From contig CAZRBG010000016.1 in the NCBI GenBank assembly GCA_964598225.1, positions 23,185 to 87,184 of the forward strand: a DNA stretch of 64,000 nt. The letters are read 5' to 3'. Origin of the DNA: SG8-4 sp964598225 (GTDB lineage Bacteria; Planctomycetota; Phycisphaerae; Sedimentisphaerales; Anaerobacaceae). The notes under the pieces were generated by a model that had not been told where the DNA came from, searched no databases, and saw only the letters and a list, made by a program, of their open reading frames with translations. Position numbers and translations under genes: made by a program. Numbering within the stretch: the stretch's first letter is position 1; every line of letters begins with the position of its first letter. Below are positions 8,890 to 17,826 of this stretch, piece after piece.

Positions 8890-11712
8890 ATGTACAAAAT
8901 AGTCTTACAAATGTTGTTGCTCATTTCAGTTCTGGTGATCGCCGGGGTGGCTCAGGCTGATCAGGCCGCCTGGGAAGAAGCAATAGGCACAGCCGAGCCG
9001 CTTCACTGGTACAAGTTCAATGAGACCGGAACCGACTGCATCGATTCCGGCGGCGGCGGGCTCGACGGCGTCTACGACGGTGTCGTTACGGGCGCCGACG
9101 GTCTGTTCGGTCCCGGCACGGCGGTCGGATTCGAGAGGAGCGGCGCCAATCGAGCCAATTTCGAGGATGCCACGGACCTGCCCGGCCCGTGGACGGTGGA
9201 GTACATCGTCAAAACCACCAAGCCTCCGGCCGCCAACGACTCGCAGGCCCTGCACGACAGCGATAATACGTCCATTCGTCTCGCGGGCTGGACCGCGCTT
9301 GGAGAAGTGGGATTTACAGAGTACGGAGTAGCCGATTATCGTTTCACTCCGACCGCCGGTTTCACCCTTGAGGATCTTGTCATTCAACAGAGTGAATGGG
9401 TTCACCTTACATTTCGCAACGACGGCTCAGGGACCCAGGTCTTTATCAACGGCAAGCTCATGGGAACCAGCGACGGCAGCGTCGATCTGCCGCGCCTGAG
9501 AATCGGCGCCCGCGGCGCCGGTCCGGCCGACCACCTGATGGGTGTTTTGGATGAAGCTGTCGTCTTCGACCGGGCTTTGTCCGATGAGGACATCATCGCT
9601 CATTCCGAGGTCTCGACGCTCCTCGATCCTACCGTTCTGGGAGCGGGCAATCCCGATCCCGCCGACGGCGCCGTACACGCCGACACGTGGGTGGACCTGA
9701 ACTGGTCGGCCGGGGCTACGGCGACCTCGCACGATGTGTACCTCTCCGACAGCCTCGAAGCCGTCGAAAACGGTACCGACGAAGCATTCCAGGGCAACCA
9801 GTCGACGACCAGCTTTATCGCCGGTTTTGTCGGATTCGCATTCCCCGAAGGGCTGGTGCCGGGAACAACCTACTACTGGCGCGTCGATGAGGTCGATCCC
9901 GAGACTACTTATGAGGGCCAGGTTTGGAGCTTTTTGGTTCCGCCAAAGACGGCGTACAATCCCGATCCCGCAGATGAGGGAAGGTTTGTGACCCAGGAGC
10001 CGACTCTCTCCTGGACCGGCGGATTCGGCGCAAAGCTCCATACTGTCTACTTCGGCGACAATTTCGACGACGTCAACGATGCGACCGGCGGTGCGCAACA
10101 GAATCTGACCACATTTACGCCGTCGGAGCCGCTTGCCAAAGACACGGTCTATTACTGGCGGGTCGATGAATTCGATGCGGCTACTACGCATAAGGGCGAC
10201 GTCTGGAGCTTCACAACGCTGCCGGAGATACCCGTAACCGATCCGACTCTGGTCGGATGGTGGACGCTCGACGAAGGCGAAGGCTCCGCCGCTGTGGATT
10301 GGTCGGGTCAGAACAACCACGGCGAATTCTCCGGAAATCTCGAGTGGGTCGTCGGACAGGACGGCGGAGCTCTGAAGTTTGACGGCGATAGCTGGCTCGA
10401 TTGCGGGACGCCGGACGCCCTGCAAATTGGAGAGGCGATCACCATCGCCTGCTGGGTCAATCCCGCCATACTCGGCGGCAACAGGGGTTTTGTGGCTCTG
10501 GGCGATTCCTATGCATTCAAGGCTTTGGATAACCATCTCCGCTTTACTACGCCCGGCATTCTGGATCATGACGCCGATGCCGCTGTCATCTCGACAGAGA
10601 CGTGGCAGCACGTAGCGGTCACCTTCCAGCCGGAACAGACGGTCACGTTCTATATTAACGGCGTCGAGGCCCAGCAGTTGACCGCTTCTGCCGCCGAAGC
10701 CGGCGACGGTCCGTTCCTTATCGGCAGCAATCAGTGGGATGAAACCTTCACCGGCATGATCGATGACGTGCGGGTATACAATAAGGTGCTGACAGCCGAG
10801 GAACTTGTGGAGGCTATGAGAGGCGATCCTTTAGTCGCCTGGGACCCGAGCCCGGACAACGGGTCGAATCCGGATATCGACAACGCGCTGCCACTGTCCT
10901 GGCAGCCCGGCGATGAGGCCGCCGAGCACGATGTTTACTTCGGCACGGATGTTGATGCCGTCACCGACGCCGACGCATCCGACACGACGGGCGTTTATAG
11001 AGGCCGTCAGAGCGACACGAGCTTCAGCCCGGCCGAAGGCGTCGAGTGGGGCGGCGGACCTTACTACTGGCGAATCGACGAGGTAAGCAGCGACGGCACA
11101 GTCGTCGAAGGCCGAATCTGGAGCTTCACGGTTGCCGACTTCCTGCTGGTCGATGACTTCGAGAGCTATACCGACAACGACGCCGAGAATGAGGCGATCT
11201 GGCAGCACTGGATTGACGGCTTCGAGGATGCGACAAACGGTTCGCAGGTCGGGAATCTGCTTCCGCCGTATGCCGAGAAAGTCGACGTCCACAGCGGGAC
11301 CCAGTCAATGCCGCTGTCGTATCTGAATACCGGCGGCGTGACGTTCTCGGAGGCAGCGCTGACGCTGACTTCGCCTCGCGACTGGACGGCGCACGGCGTC
11401 ACAGAGCTGTCGCTGTGGTTCCAGGGCGATCCGGCCAACGACCCCGAGCCTTTCTATGTCGCTCTGGCGAACGCCAACAGCCAGCCTGTTGTTTATAATC
11501 ATCCCGACGCCGCGGCGGCACAGACCGGCATCTGGACCGAATGGCCCATTCCGCTGCAAACCTTTGCCGACAGGGGTGTAAACCTGGCGGACGTCGACCA
11601 GATCATTATCGGTCTGGGCGCCAAAGGCAACGTAATGGCTACCGGCGGCGCCGGCGAGATGCTGATCGATGATATTCGGCTGTATCGCCCGAGCGACGGT
11701 GAGGGTCAGTAA
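8890..11712 (+). CDS. large secreted LamG / Fn3-like surface protein
   Basis: Strong AGGAGG seven bases before the ATG; signal peptide ILQMLLLISVLVIAGVAQA. Domains in order: LamG/concanavalin-A-like (~35-240, with WVHLTFRNDGSGTQVFINGK); Fn3-like repeats with a recurring YYWRVDE motif (~245-435); a second LamG (~445-640, VGWWTLDEGEGSAAVDWSG and WQHVAVTF); another Fn3-like repeat (~650-755); and a C-terminal module starting VDDFESYTDND that recurs in planctomycete surface proteins. Length 940 aa. No catalytic domain or sorting tail is seen. Likely binds carbohydrate or another cell-surface ligand outside the cell. The next gene downstream on the same strand is a sulfatase, separated by a terminator. 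Confidence 0.82.
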   Translation: MYKIVLQMLLLISVLVIAGVAQADQAAWEEAIGTAEPLHWYKFNETGTDCIDSGGGGLDGVYDGVVTGADGLFGPGTAVGFERSGANRANFEDATDLPGPWTVEYIVKTTKPPAANDSQALHDSDNTSIRLAGWTALGEVGFTEYGVADYRFTPTAGFTLEDLVIQQSEWVHLTFRNDGSGTQVFINGKLMGTSDGSVDLPRLRIGARGAGPADHLMGVLDEAVVFDRALSDEDIIAHSEVSTLLDPTVLGAGNPDPADGAVHADTWVDLNWSAGATATSHDVYLSDSLEAVENGTDEAFQGNQSTTSFIAGFVGFAFPEGLVPGTTYYWRVDEVDPETTYEGQVWSFLVPPKTAYNPDPADEGRFVTQEPTLSWTGGFGAKLHTVYFGDNFDDVNDATGGAQQNLTTFTPSEPLAKDTVYYWRVDEFDAATTHKGDVWSFTTLPEIPVTDPTLVGWWTLDEGEGSAAVDWSGQNNHGEFSGNLEWVVGQDGGALKFDGDSWLDCGTPDALQIGEAITIACWVNPAILGGNRGFVALGDSYAFKALDNHLRFTTPGILDHDADAAVISTETWQHVAVTFQPEQTVTFYINGVEAQQLTASAAEAGDGPFLIGSNQWDETFTGMIDDVRVYNKVLTAEELVEAMRGDPLVAWDPSPDNGSNPDIDNALPLSWQPGDEAAEHDVYFGTDVDAVTDADASDTTGVYRGRQSDTSFSPAEGVEWGGGPYYWRIDEVSSDGTVVEGRIWSFTVADFLLVDDFESYTDNDAENEAIWQHWIDGFEDATNGSQVGNLLPPYAEKVDVHSGTQSMPLSYLNTGGVTFSEAALTLTSPRDWTAHGVTELSLWFQGDPANDPEPFYVALANANSQPVVYNHPDAAAAQTGIWTEWPIPLQTFADRGVNLADVDQIIIGLGAKGNVMATGGAGEMLIDDIRLYRPSDGEGQ

Positions 11713-11744
11713 TGTAAAAAGTCTTAAACCGTAAAAAGTAGATA

Positions 11745-11781
11745 AAAAGGCCCATGCATATTGATTGCATGGGCCTTTTCT
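11745..11781 (+). terminator. Rho-independent terminator after the LamG gene
   Basis: A 14-bp perfect stem (aaaaggcccatgca, 11745-11758, with its complement at 11766-11779), loop tattgat, then a T-rich end. It lies ~30 bases after the LamG stop and only ~16 bases before the sulfatase start, so the sulfatase either has its own promoter further down or depends on readthrough. Confidence 0.88.
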
Positions 11782-11796
11782 ATTAAAGTTTGGCGC

Positions 11797-13104
11797 ATGA
11801 AAACGTGCAAAGCTTTGACAGTTATTATCGTCCTGTCGTTCGCACTCGGCGCCGCGGCCGGAGACCCCGAGAGACCGAACATCGTGCTGATCATCGCCGA
11901 CGACCTCGGCTACGGGGAGGTCGGCTGCTATCCGCAGACGTTCTCGACGCCCGTTCGCACGCCGCATCTCGACCGACTCGCCGAAGGCGGCGTCCGCATG
12001 ACCAACGCTTATTCGGCTCATCCGATGTGCTGGCCCTCGCGTGCGTCGATACTAACAGGCCGATACTACCAGCGATTCTTGAGAGGAACCGTCGTGCCTG
12101 AAACCGAACGAATGATCGGCTCGTATCTCAAGCGATCCGGCTACGCCACCGCCTGCATCGGCAAATGGCACAACACCGGCTCGATCGGCGCCTGGGACGG
12201 CAGGCCGGAAAACATTCCGATCGGACGCGGCTTCGATGAGTTCTTCGGATTCTTAGGTGGCATGCACGACTATTTCAAGACCAATGTGGGAACGCATTGG
12301 CTCTTAGGGAAAAACCGGCCCTATTACATGCCCGTTTACAACGGCACGCAGCCGGTGACTGAAACGAAATACCTGACCGATGAATTCACCGAACGGGCCG
12401 TCGATTTCATCGAGCGGCATGCTCAGCACCCCTGGCCATTTTTTCTGTATCTTTCTTACACTGCTATCCATTCCCCTGACCAGGCGCCCGAGTCTTACCT
12501 GAGCCGCAATGACGGCGACGTCCACAGGGCAATGATCGACGCTCTCGACACGGGAATCGGCCGCGTCGTCGAAGCTCTCGAAAAGAACAACGTCCGCGAG
12601 AACACCCTGATTCTCTTCGTGGGTGACAACGGCGGCTACAGAGACAACTCGAACTGGAAGCTGACAGGACAAAAGGGCCAGTGGTTCGAGGGGGGAATCC
12701 GCGTGCCGTTCATCGCCAACTGGCCCGGCAGGCTTGATAAAGGCCAAGCCTGCTCGTCGCCGGTAATGCACATCGACATCCTGCCAACTCTCTTAGCCGC
12801 GGTGGGACAGAAAATCCCGCGAAACCTCGACGGCAAGAACCTGCTCGACTGCTGGCGCCGTCCGGACGCGCCTGATCCTCACGACGCCCTTTTCTGGTCA
12901 AAAACCGACGGCTCGCGCTACGCCGTCCGCAAAGGCGACTGGAAGCTGATTCAGGAATCCGACAGAAAGCGTGAAACACCAACCCTCCGCCTGTACAACC
13001 TTGAAGACGACCCAACCGAGTCCAACAACCTCATCACCCAAGAAAAAGCAATGGCCGACCAACTAAAATCCTTCTACAGAGCCTGGTGCCGAAAGATCAA
13101 GTGA
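11797..13104 (+). CDS. secreted sulfatase (Cys-type)
   Basis: 435-aa arylsulfatase-family hydrolase. Start at 11797 gives a signal peptide (MKTCKALTVIIVLSFALGAAAG); the open frame reaches back to 11761 through the terminator, so that earlier start is rejected. Metal-binding N-terminal motif IIADDLGYGEVG, then the formylglycine motif C-W-P-S-R with Cys78 (followed by ASILTGR). GKWHN and VGDNGGYRDN are the further conserved blocks. The Cys must be converted to formylglycine by a sulfatase-modifying enzyme; none is in the window. It would remove sulfate from a polysaccharide or other ester in the periplasm or outside. Confidence 0.9.
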   Translation: MKTCKALTVIIVLSFALGAAAGDPERPNIVLIIADDLGYGEVGCYPQTFSTPVRTPHLDRLAEGGVRMTNAYSAHPMCWPSRASILTGRYYQRFLRGTVVPETERMIGSYLKRSGYATACIGKWHNTGSIGAWDGRPENIPIGRGFDEFFGFLGGMHDYFKTNVGTHWLLGKNRPYYMPVYNGTQPVTETKYLTDEFTERAVDFIERHAQHPWPFFLYLSYTAIHSPDQAPESYLSRNDGDVHRAMIDALDTGIGRVVEALEKNNVRENTLILFVGDNGGYRDNSNWKLTGQKGQWFEGGIRVPFIANWPGRLDKGQACSSPVMHIDILPTLLAAVGQKIPRNLDGKNLLDCWRRPDAPDPHDALFWSKTDGSRYAVRKGDWKLIQESDRKRETPTLRLYNLEDDPTESNNLITQEKAMADQLKSFYRAWCRKIK

Positions 13105-13140
13105 CTGCACAAACTATAGACCTTGGAACTTTCGAAAGAG

Positions 13141-13175
13141 AAAAGGCTGCGAGTCGCAAACTCACAGCCTTTTTG
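13141..13175. terminator. Bidirectional terminator between converging sulfatase and DUF4114 genes
   Basis: Stem AAAAGGCTGCGAGT / ACTCACAGCCTTTT with one mismatch and a 5-base loop. T runs on one side and A runs on the other, so it can serve both strands. Its core matches that of the terminator at 3808. Confidence 0.85.
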
Positions 13176-13218
13176 ATTACGGTATTATCAGTTTATATCG
13201 AGATGTATTCGCCGGATG

Positions 13219-13998
13219 TTATGCGTACTTTCGCAGCTTCACTCCGACTGCACTCAATCCCAGCATCCCGAGCAGGATGGCTCCGGGGACGGGCACGGGG
13301 GTGACGGACTCCATCATCACGACGAAATCACTGTAGTCCCTGTCGCCGCCGTTCCACAGGTCCTCGAAAGCCAACGCATACATGTTGTTCGTCCAATTAC
13401 CTTCGGCGAAGGGATCGATTTGGATCCGGTCGGGATCCGAGTATTTTCCCTGATAAGCATACATGTGATCCACGCCGTCGGCGTTATGGAGCGTGTCGCT
13501 GTAGAAGATGGCATCCGCACGCCCGTTGCCGACGCTTGCGTCCAGGTAAAAGCCGAAATGGTTGGCCGCAGTAAGCGGTGCGCCGGTGGGCACACCATTG
13601 ACCCATATCTGTCCCGTTGCCAGCATTGTGACGACCCTGACGTCGCCCGGAGCGCCCGAGCCGGAAAATATCTCAATTCTGTTGCTCAGGTTGAACGGAT
13701 CGTACAGCCCGAACTTGTTCGAGTTGCGAAATCCCGCCGCTTCCATGAACAACGTACTAACGGCTGATCCCGATCCGTCTATTTCCCATACCGAATCATA
13801 GTCGTCCAGGATCGCGTCATTCAGGACATCGACGCTGCTGTCGCCTATGGGATCGTTGGTTATCGCGTCAAACTTGTTCTGTACCTCAACGCCACCGTCG
13901 CCGTAAACCGCCGGCCCCGTAGGCCACATGGCTGCCATAGTGGGCGCGGCGCCCGGGAACAGGCACAAACAGAAAACCAGCATTGGTTTACTTCTCAT
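13219..13998 (-). CDS. DUF4114 protein with VPxPGA (PEP-CTERM-like) sorting tail
   Basis: The true start is ATG 13998, with GGAGGGAGA just upstream; the open frame begins 15 bases earlier. 259 aa: signal peptide MRSKPMLVFCLCLFPGAAPTMA, then a body with the DUF4114 hallmark (FEDLWNGGDRDYSDFVVMME, residues ~205-225). The tail is VPVPGAILLGMLGL, one transmembrane run, and KLRK at the very end. This is a sorting signal of the exosortase type with a variant PEP box; no exosortase gene is in the window. Likely exported and processed at the cell envelope or linked to the exopolysaccharide matrix. Driven by the near-consensus promoter at 14202-14230. Confidence 0.88.
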   Translation of the reverse strand: MRSKPMLVFCLCLFPGAAPTMAAMWPTGPAVYGDGGVEVQNKFDAITNDPIGDSSVDVLNDAILDDYDSVWEIDGSGSAVSTLFMEAAGFRNSNKFGLYDPFNLSNRIEIFSGSGAPGDVRVVTMLATGQIWVNGVPTGAPLTAANHFGFYLDASVGNGRADAIFYSDTLHNADGVDHMYAYQGKYSDPDRIQIDPFAEGNWTNNMYALAFEDLWNGGDRDYSDFVVMMESVTPVPVPGAILLGMLGLSAVGVKLRKYA

Positions 13999-14201
13999 TA
14001 TTTCTCCCTCCATTTCATCAGTGATAACACTTACCCCCCTGCTATCGGGGTGTTCCTGTCCTCATATTTACTTCCCGACAGCAATGCCAGGCAGACATAC
14101 CAGGCAGGAACACGGAAATCGCCCCCTCATAAATAGCTGTGGGAACCATTTTCAGAATGCTTGAGTCTCGCCTTAAATCAAGCCCCCTACTGTATGACTT
14201 T

Positions 14202-14230
14202 ATTATACAGATTTTCACGTTGAATGTCAA
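14202..14230 (-). promoter_or_regulatory. Consensus sigma-70 promoter of the DUF4114 PEP-CTERM-like gene
   Basis: Read on the minus strand: TTGACA (14225-14230), a 17-base spacer, TATAAT (14202-14207). This is a perfect consensus match. The distance to the ATG at 13998 implies a 5' leader of roughly 195 bases with several hairpin-forming repeats, including a gene-free stretch up to 14387. Confidence 0.85.
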
Positions 14231-14387
14231 GTGCAAAAGGGACCGCTCCGACGGCATTTGAAGCTTTTTCTTTTACTTTTGTTCGCACTCCGGTGAAAAT
14301 GGAACTTGGCAAAGTCAAGGTTTTCGGAAGCTGAAACTATAGTTGGCCCTGTTTTCAATTGTGATAGTTGCTTCGGAGGTATCGAAC

Positions 14388-14828
14388 ATGGAATGTTTGA
14401 TGGATCATATTGTTTTGAACGTCGAAGACGACGAGAAGATGGTTGCTTTCTACACGCAGGTACTTCTGTTTGAGGCCGAGCGGCTGGAGGAGTATCGGAA
14501 TGGAGAGGTGCCCTTTCCTTCGGTGCGGCTGAATTCCGATACTATTATCGACCTTTTTCCCAAGAAGATGTGGCAAAAGACCAGCCCGGCCGCGCCGGGC
14601 CGCGAGAACCTGAATCATTTCTGCATCGCCTTGGGCAAGGCCGAGTGGGACGATCTTTCCGAGCGGCTCAGCGCCAACGGCGCAGAAATAGAAGAAGGCC
14701 CCGTCCCCCGGTGGGGCGCCCACGGCACCGGCATGTCAATCTATTTCCGCGATCCCGAAGGAAACCGAATCGAAGCCCGATACTACGACCCCGGCAACAA
14801 CCCCCAAAAATGCCTCCTCGGATCATAA
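14388..14828 (+). CDS. VOC-family (glyoxalase/dioxygenase fold) protein
   Basis: ATG at 14388 with GGAGG seven bases upstream; the frame extends to 14343 without a ribosome site. 146 aa, two beta-alpha-beta-beta-beta units: DHIVLNVEDDEKMVAFYTQV (first unit, His metal ligand) and LNHFCIALGKAEWDDL (second unit, His), with the last ligand Glu in GNRIEARYYD. Typical small metal-dependent lyase, isomerase or dioxygenase fold, substrate unknown. Stands alone between the promoter of the divergent DUF4114 gene and a repeat-rich gap. Confidence 0.82.
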   Translation: MECLMDHIVLNVEDDEKMVAFYTQVLLFEAERLEEYRNGEVPFPSVRLNSDTIIDLFPKKMWQKTSPAAPGRENLNHFCIALGKAEWDDLSERLSANGAEIEEGPVPRWGAHGTGMSIYFRDPEGNRIEARYYDPGNNPQKCLLGS

Positions 14829-15021
14829 ACAGCCGGCGAGGTATGCAAAATTTATTTTGCGCGCGCCCGAGGACTCATAACGGAAGAATGAGCTGTAAAA
14901 AAAGATTTGAACCTGCTATTCCCTAACCCGGACAAGCCGGAACCAAAGAGGGTTGGATGGAAGGCTGACGCCTCACGAAGTATCCCTTCTGCTCAGAAGG
15001 CGCCATCCTATTTGTACAACC

Positions 15022-15067
15022 GCAATCTCCCTCCCCACCGTCTTTCGAGGGAGGGAGGGAGGTTGCT
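15022..15067. repeat. Inverted repeat (hairpin), GCAATCTCCCTCCC type
   Basis: Imperfect arms near 15022-15036 and 15052-15067 (gggagggagggaggttgc), loop of about 15 bases. It lies in the 14829-15319 gene-free stretch with the larger repeat at 15105. It looks like a dispersed extragenic palindrome, with no T run for termination. Confidence 0.55.
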
Positions 15068-15104
15068 TGTTCTCGAACCAAAGACTTGGCACGTGCCGGG
15101 CCGA

Positions 15105-15173
15105 TCAAAGATGTCACCAAATCCTGCCCTGAGCGAAGTCGAATGGGATAAGACGATTTGGCACCATCTTTGA
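15105..15173. repeat. 19-bp inverted repeat enclosing a CTGAGCGAAGTCGAA element
   Basis: Left arm 15105-15123 and right arm 15155-15173 match at 17 of 19 positions when reversed (TCAAAGATG...CCAAATC). The loop holds CTGCCCTGAGCGAAGTCGAA, a short element that recurs at about 15980, 37843 (reverse), 50249 and inside a gene at 53611. The nesting suggests one repeat inserted into another. Confidence 0.7.
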
Positions 15174-15319
15174 AGCGGCCCTACAACTGACCATTTCAAT
15201 GAACCTATACAGCACCCGGTTTCACAAAACATTTGACCACTTTACTCAACCGGCAAAATTTTAGACTATACTCGGCGGTTTATAAAAGTATCCGTAAAAA
15301 CTTGCAAGGATAGCCGCTT

Positions 15320-15866
15320 ATGGAAAGTTTCGCCGTACGTCATGCAAACAAAATTCAAGGTACCTTGTCGTGCCTGGACAGAGTCGTCCTGACGCAAACT
15401 ATCCCCGGTATATGTTATGCCGAGGGAATGAGCCGTCTGCTTGGAACAAAAGGCATTCGTATATTCGATTACACCAAATGGGCCGAGTCTTTGCGGGATG
15501 AGATTCGTGCGCACTGCCGTTCACTCGGTAAAGCCTGAGAATATCGTCACGTTTCTGGGACGGAAACTCAATGGTAATTACGCCGACGAGATTGGCAATG
15601 ACTTTGATCTTTTCCGTGCCATCATCCAGGGCGAATTCAACATCAGCGGATTTCAAAATCGTAATCTTTGTCGATACTTGTCCGGCAAGAGTGCTCATCA
15701 GGTATCGAGGCTGCTCAAGCGACTGCGAAAACACGGCTTGATCAAGAAAATCGCAAACTCGTACAAGTACTACTTGACTGTCTTGGGACGCAAGGTCACC
15801 GTCACCGCACTCAAACTGCGGGAAATGTTTATCATACCATCGCTGAGAATCCCAACTGTCGGATGA
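15320..15866 (+). pseudogene. Remnant of a conserved large hypothetical protein with an internal deletion
   Basis: The N-terminal part (15320-15538: MESFAVRHANKIQGTLSCLD, RVVLTQTIPGICYAEGMSRL) and the C-terminal part (~15535-15866: ISGFQNRNLCRYLSGK, LLKRLRKHGLIKKIANSYKY, LTVLGRK) resemble the two ends of a widespread ~400-500-aa protein family of unknown function. From memory, that family starts with a FxxRHxxxIxGxLSxxDR block and ends with a winged-helix RxLRxHGLIxK block. Here they lie in different frames with the middle missing, so the gene is dead. The family is often multicopy, which suggests mobility. Confidence in the remnant is fair, in the family name none. Confidence 0.6.
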
Positions 15867-15954
15867 ATAATATTTCATGACCATTTTGCGCACAATTCTA
15901 TTTGTAAGGGCCTAACCAGAAAGGCCATACCACGTCTACTCGACCAATTCAAGC

Positions 15955-16005
15955 TTGTCCCGTTAGGCTGCGCCCAGGGCAGGCTCTGAGTGCAGTCGAA
16001 CGGGC
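15955..16005. repeat. Short palindromic element, CTGAGTGCAGTCGAACGGG type
   Basis: The outer arms CCCGTT and AACGGG enclose GCGCCCAGGGCAGGC and CTGAGTGCAGTCGAA. Same family as the elements at 15124, 37843, 50249 and 53611. It lies between the gene remnant and the phosphodiesterase gene. Confidence 0.55.
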
Positions 16006-16055
16006 CGATTTGCCCGCCATAAGTGCGGACAGGCCGGGTAATCCCATTTTTGCTC

Positions 16056-16970
16056 TCAGCGATTCTTCATCATCGGCAAACGGAGCCGGGCGGTAACGGG
16101 GTAGTGGTCGGAAGGGTAGCGGCCATCGGTGTTGTCGTAGAGTATCTGCGCTTCCAGCACTTTTGCAGTCGGCTGCGCAAGAACGTAATCGATCTTGCTG
16201 CCCTGCCGGGCGCCTTTGAAGGCGTGGTGTGTTCTGACGTCTATGACGTTGGGATGCAGGACGCGGAACGTGTCAACCATGGTAACGGGCGTATCGGCGG
16301 GGGTTTTGCCTTTAAGGTAAGTGACGGCCGGATTGTTCTCGCCGGCATTGAAATCACCCGTTAAGACGAATGGATCGTCATGATTTCGCTTCGCAATGCG
16401 CTGAGCAATAAGAGCCGTGCTTTTTTCTCTCGAAGGCTGGGAAATGTGGTCCAGGTGGGTATTATAGATGTAGAAAGCTTTGCCCGTTCTGTTTTCGATG
16501 AGCCTGGCCCAGGTGCAGATGCGCACGCAGGCATTTCCCCAGTGGCTCGAACCGGGCACTTCCGGCGTATCGGAAAGCCAGAAGGTTCCCGCCTCGGCTA
16601 CGCCGAAACGATCGGTTCGATACAGAATCGCCGAGTATTCGCCGTCTATCCTGCCGTCCTCGCGAGCAACGCCGATTTCGCCGTAGACAGGCACGGCCTC
16701 GCGAATCTCATCAATCTGGAACCGCAGAGCCTCCTGCAGGCCCACTACGTCGCTCTTTTGCTTGCGGATAACGTCGAAAACCATCTCCTTGCGATCCGGC
16801 CAGCGATTCTCGCCGTCGTTGGCCGAGCCGTAGCGAATGTTGAAACTCATCGCCCGAAGCTCCAGACCCTTGGCCGTCGCCTCGTGCACGTCGGCGCCCA
16901 GGCACAGGCAAAGAACGACCACAAGAGAAAAGAACGCCGCCGTCGCTTTAGAGGCTATCGTATTAAACAT
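16056..16970 (-). CDS. secreted endonuclease/exonuclease/phosphatase-fold hydrolase
   Basis: 304 aa. Signal peptide (ATAAFFSLVVVLCLCLGADVHEA), then the EEP fold in order: MSFNIRYGSANDGENRWPDR (Asn metal ligand region), VVGLQEAL (Glu), NTHLDH (substrate-binding His), LTGDFNAGENN (catalytic Asp/Asn), and PSDHYPV (final Asp-His pair). All key residues are present. Family members cleave phosphodiesters or phosphomonoesters; a secreted one likely scavenges nucleic acid, lipid or sugar phosphate. It lies 22 bases downstream of larE on the same strand, so it may be read from the same promoter. Confidence 0.88.
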   Translation of the reverse strand: MFNTIASKATAAFFSLVVVLCLCLGADVHEATAKGLELRAMSFNIRYGSANDGENRWPDRKEMVFDVIRKQKSDVVGLQEALRFQIDEIREAVPVYGEIGVAREDGRIDGEYSAILYRTDRFGVAEAGTFWLSDTPEVPGSSHWGNACVRICTWARLIENRTGKAFYIYNTHLDHISQPSREKSTALIAQRIAKRNHDDPFVLTGDFNAGENNPAVTYLKGKTPADTPVTMVDTFRVLHPNVIDVRTHHAFKGARQGSKIDYVLAQPTAKVLEAQILYDNTDGRYPSDHYPVTARLRLPMMKNR

Positions 16971-16992
16971 ATTTCCTTCCTGAACCGTTTGA

Positions 16993-17823
16993 TTAAATGC
17001 TCTTGAGCTTATCTTCTTCGGACAATGATTCGTTGAGAGCGCCCGAGCGGAAGCCCTGCAGGTCCACCGTTACAAACTTGAATCCCAGGGATTTAAGCTT
17101 TTCTACGATCTGCGAGCGCATCGGTTCGGCTGTAACCGTCTCGATGTCCTGAGGGTTGACCTCGATTCGGGCAATGGTGTCGTGATGCCGGACGCGAAAT
17201 TCAACCAATCCGAGGCTCCTGAGAAAATCCTCGGCCTGTTCGACCTGCTTTAGCCGTTCGGCCGTTACCTCCAGGCCGTAGATGACCCGCGAAGCCAGGC
17301 ACGGCGACGCCGGCATCTCCGCCGTCGGCAGGTCCGCCCGCTTGCTAAGCTCGCGTATCTCGGGCTTGCTCAGCTCGGCATCCATCAGCGGGCAATGTAC
17401 GCCGAAGACCTTCGCAGCACGGTTGCCGGGCCGGAAATCGTCCTTATCGTCGAAATTGCTGCCGCAAACGACACAGTTATAACCCTTTTCCCTGGCGATA
17501 TCAACGAGCAGCCCGTACAAATGCGACTTGCAGTGAAAACACCTGTCGGCCTTGTTCGCCGAGTAATTACTGTCCTCGACCTCGTCGACCTGCGTCTCCA
17601 TCACCTCGGCGCCGATGATCTCGGCATTCCTGATCGCCTGTTCGTACTGAGACCGCGCCAAGGACGCGCTCACCCCAATACAAGCCAGCACATTCTCAGC
17701 CCCGAGCGTATCAGCCGCCGCCTTCAAAAGATACGTACTATCCACCCCGCCCGAGTACGCAACGACGACTCTGCCGAGGCCTCTTAATATATCCCGTAAT
17801 TTTTCGTATTTCTTCTCTATCAT
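16993..17823 (-). CDS. larE: ATP-dependent sacrificial sulfur transferase LarE
   Basis: 276 aa starting MIEKKYEKLRDIL at 17823. The open frame continues upstream to 17910, but that part is the translated tRNA-Thr and is rejected. PP-loop SGGVDST at 24-30; RCFHCKSHLY at 94-103; Cys175 in SPCLASR matches the family cysteine that gives up its sulfur. LarE turns the carboxylates of a nicotinic-acid-derived dinucleotide into thiocarboxylates for the nickel-pincer cofactor. A LarA-family enzyme lies at 26190; LarB and LarC are not seen here. There is no Shine-Dalgarno: the ATG lies only 3 bases after the tRNA end, so translation is either leaderless after tRNA processing or uses the unprocessed transcript. 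Confidence 0.9.
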   Translation of the reverse strand: MIEKKYEKLRDILRGLGRVVVAYSGGVDSTYLLKAAADTLGAENVLACIGVSASLARSQYEQAIRNAEIIGAEVMETQVDEVEDSNYSANKADRCFHCKSHLYGLLVDIAREKGYNCVVCGSNFDDKDDFRPGNRAAKVFGVHCPLMDAELSKPEIRELSKRADLPTAEMPASPCLASRVIYGLEVTAERLKQVEQAEDFLRSLGLVEFRVRHHDTIARIEVNPQDIETVTAEPMRSQIVEKLKSLGFKFVTVDLQGFRSGALNESLSEEDKLKSI

Positions 17824-17826
17824 AAA

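Noticed and set aside
9427..10611. 394-codon minus-strand frame opposite the LamG gene
   Set aside because: Antisense by-product of the codon bias of the plus-strand gene.
15399..15893. 164-codon minus-strand frame
   Set aside because: Overlaps the gene remnant on the plus strand, whose two halves resemble a known protein family; the minus-strand frame has no features.
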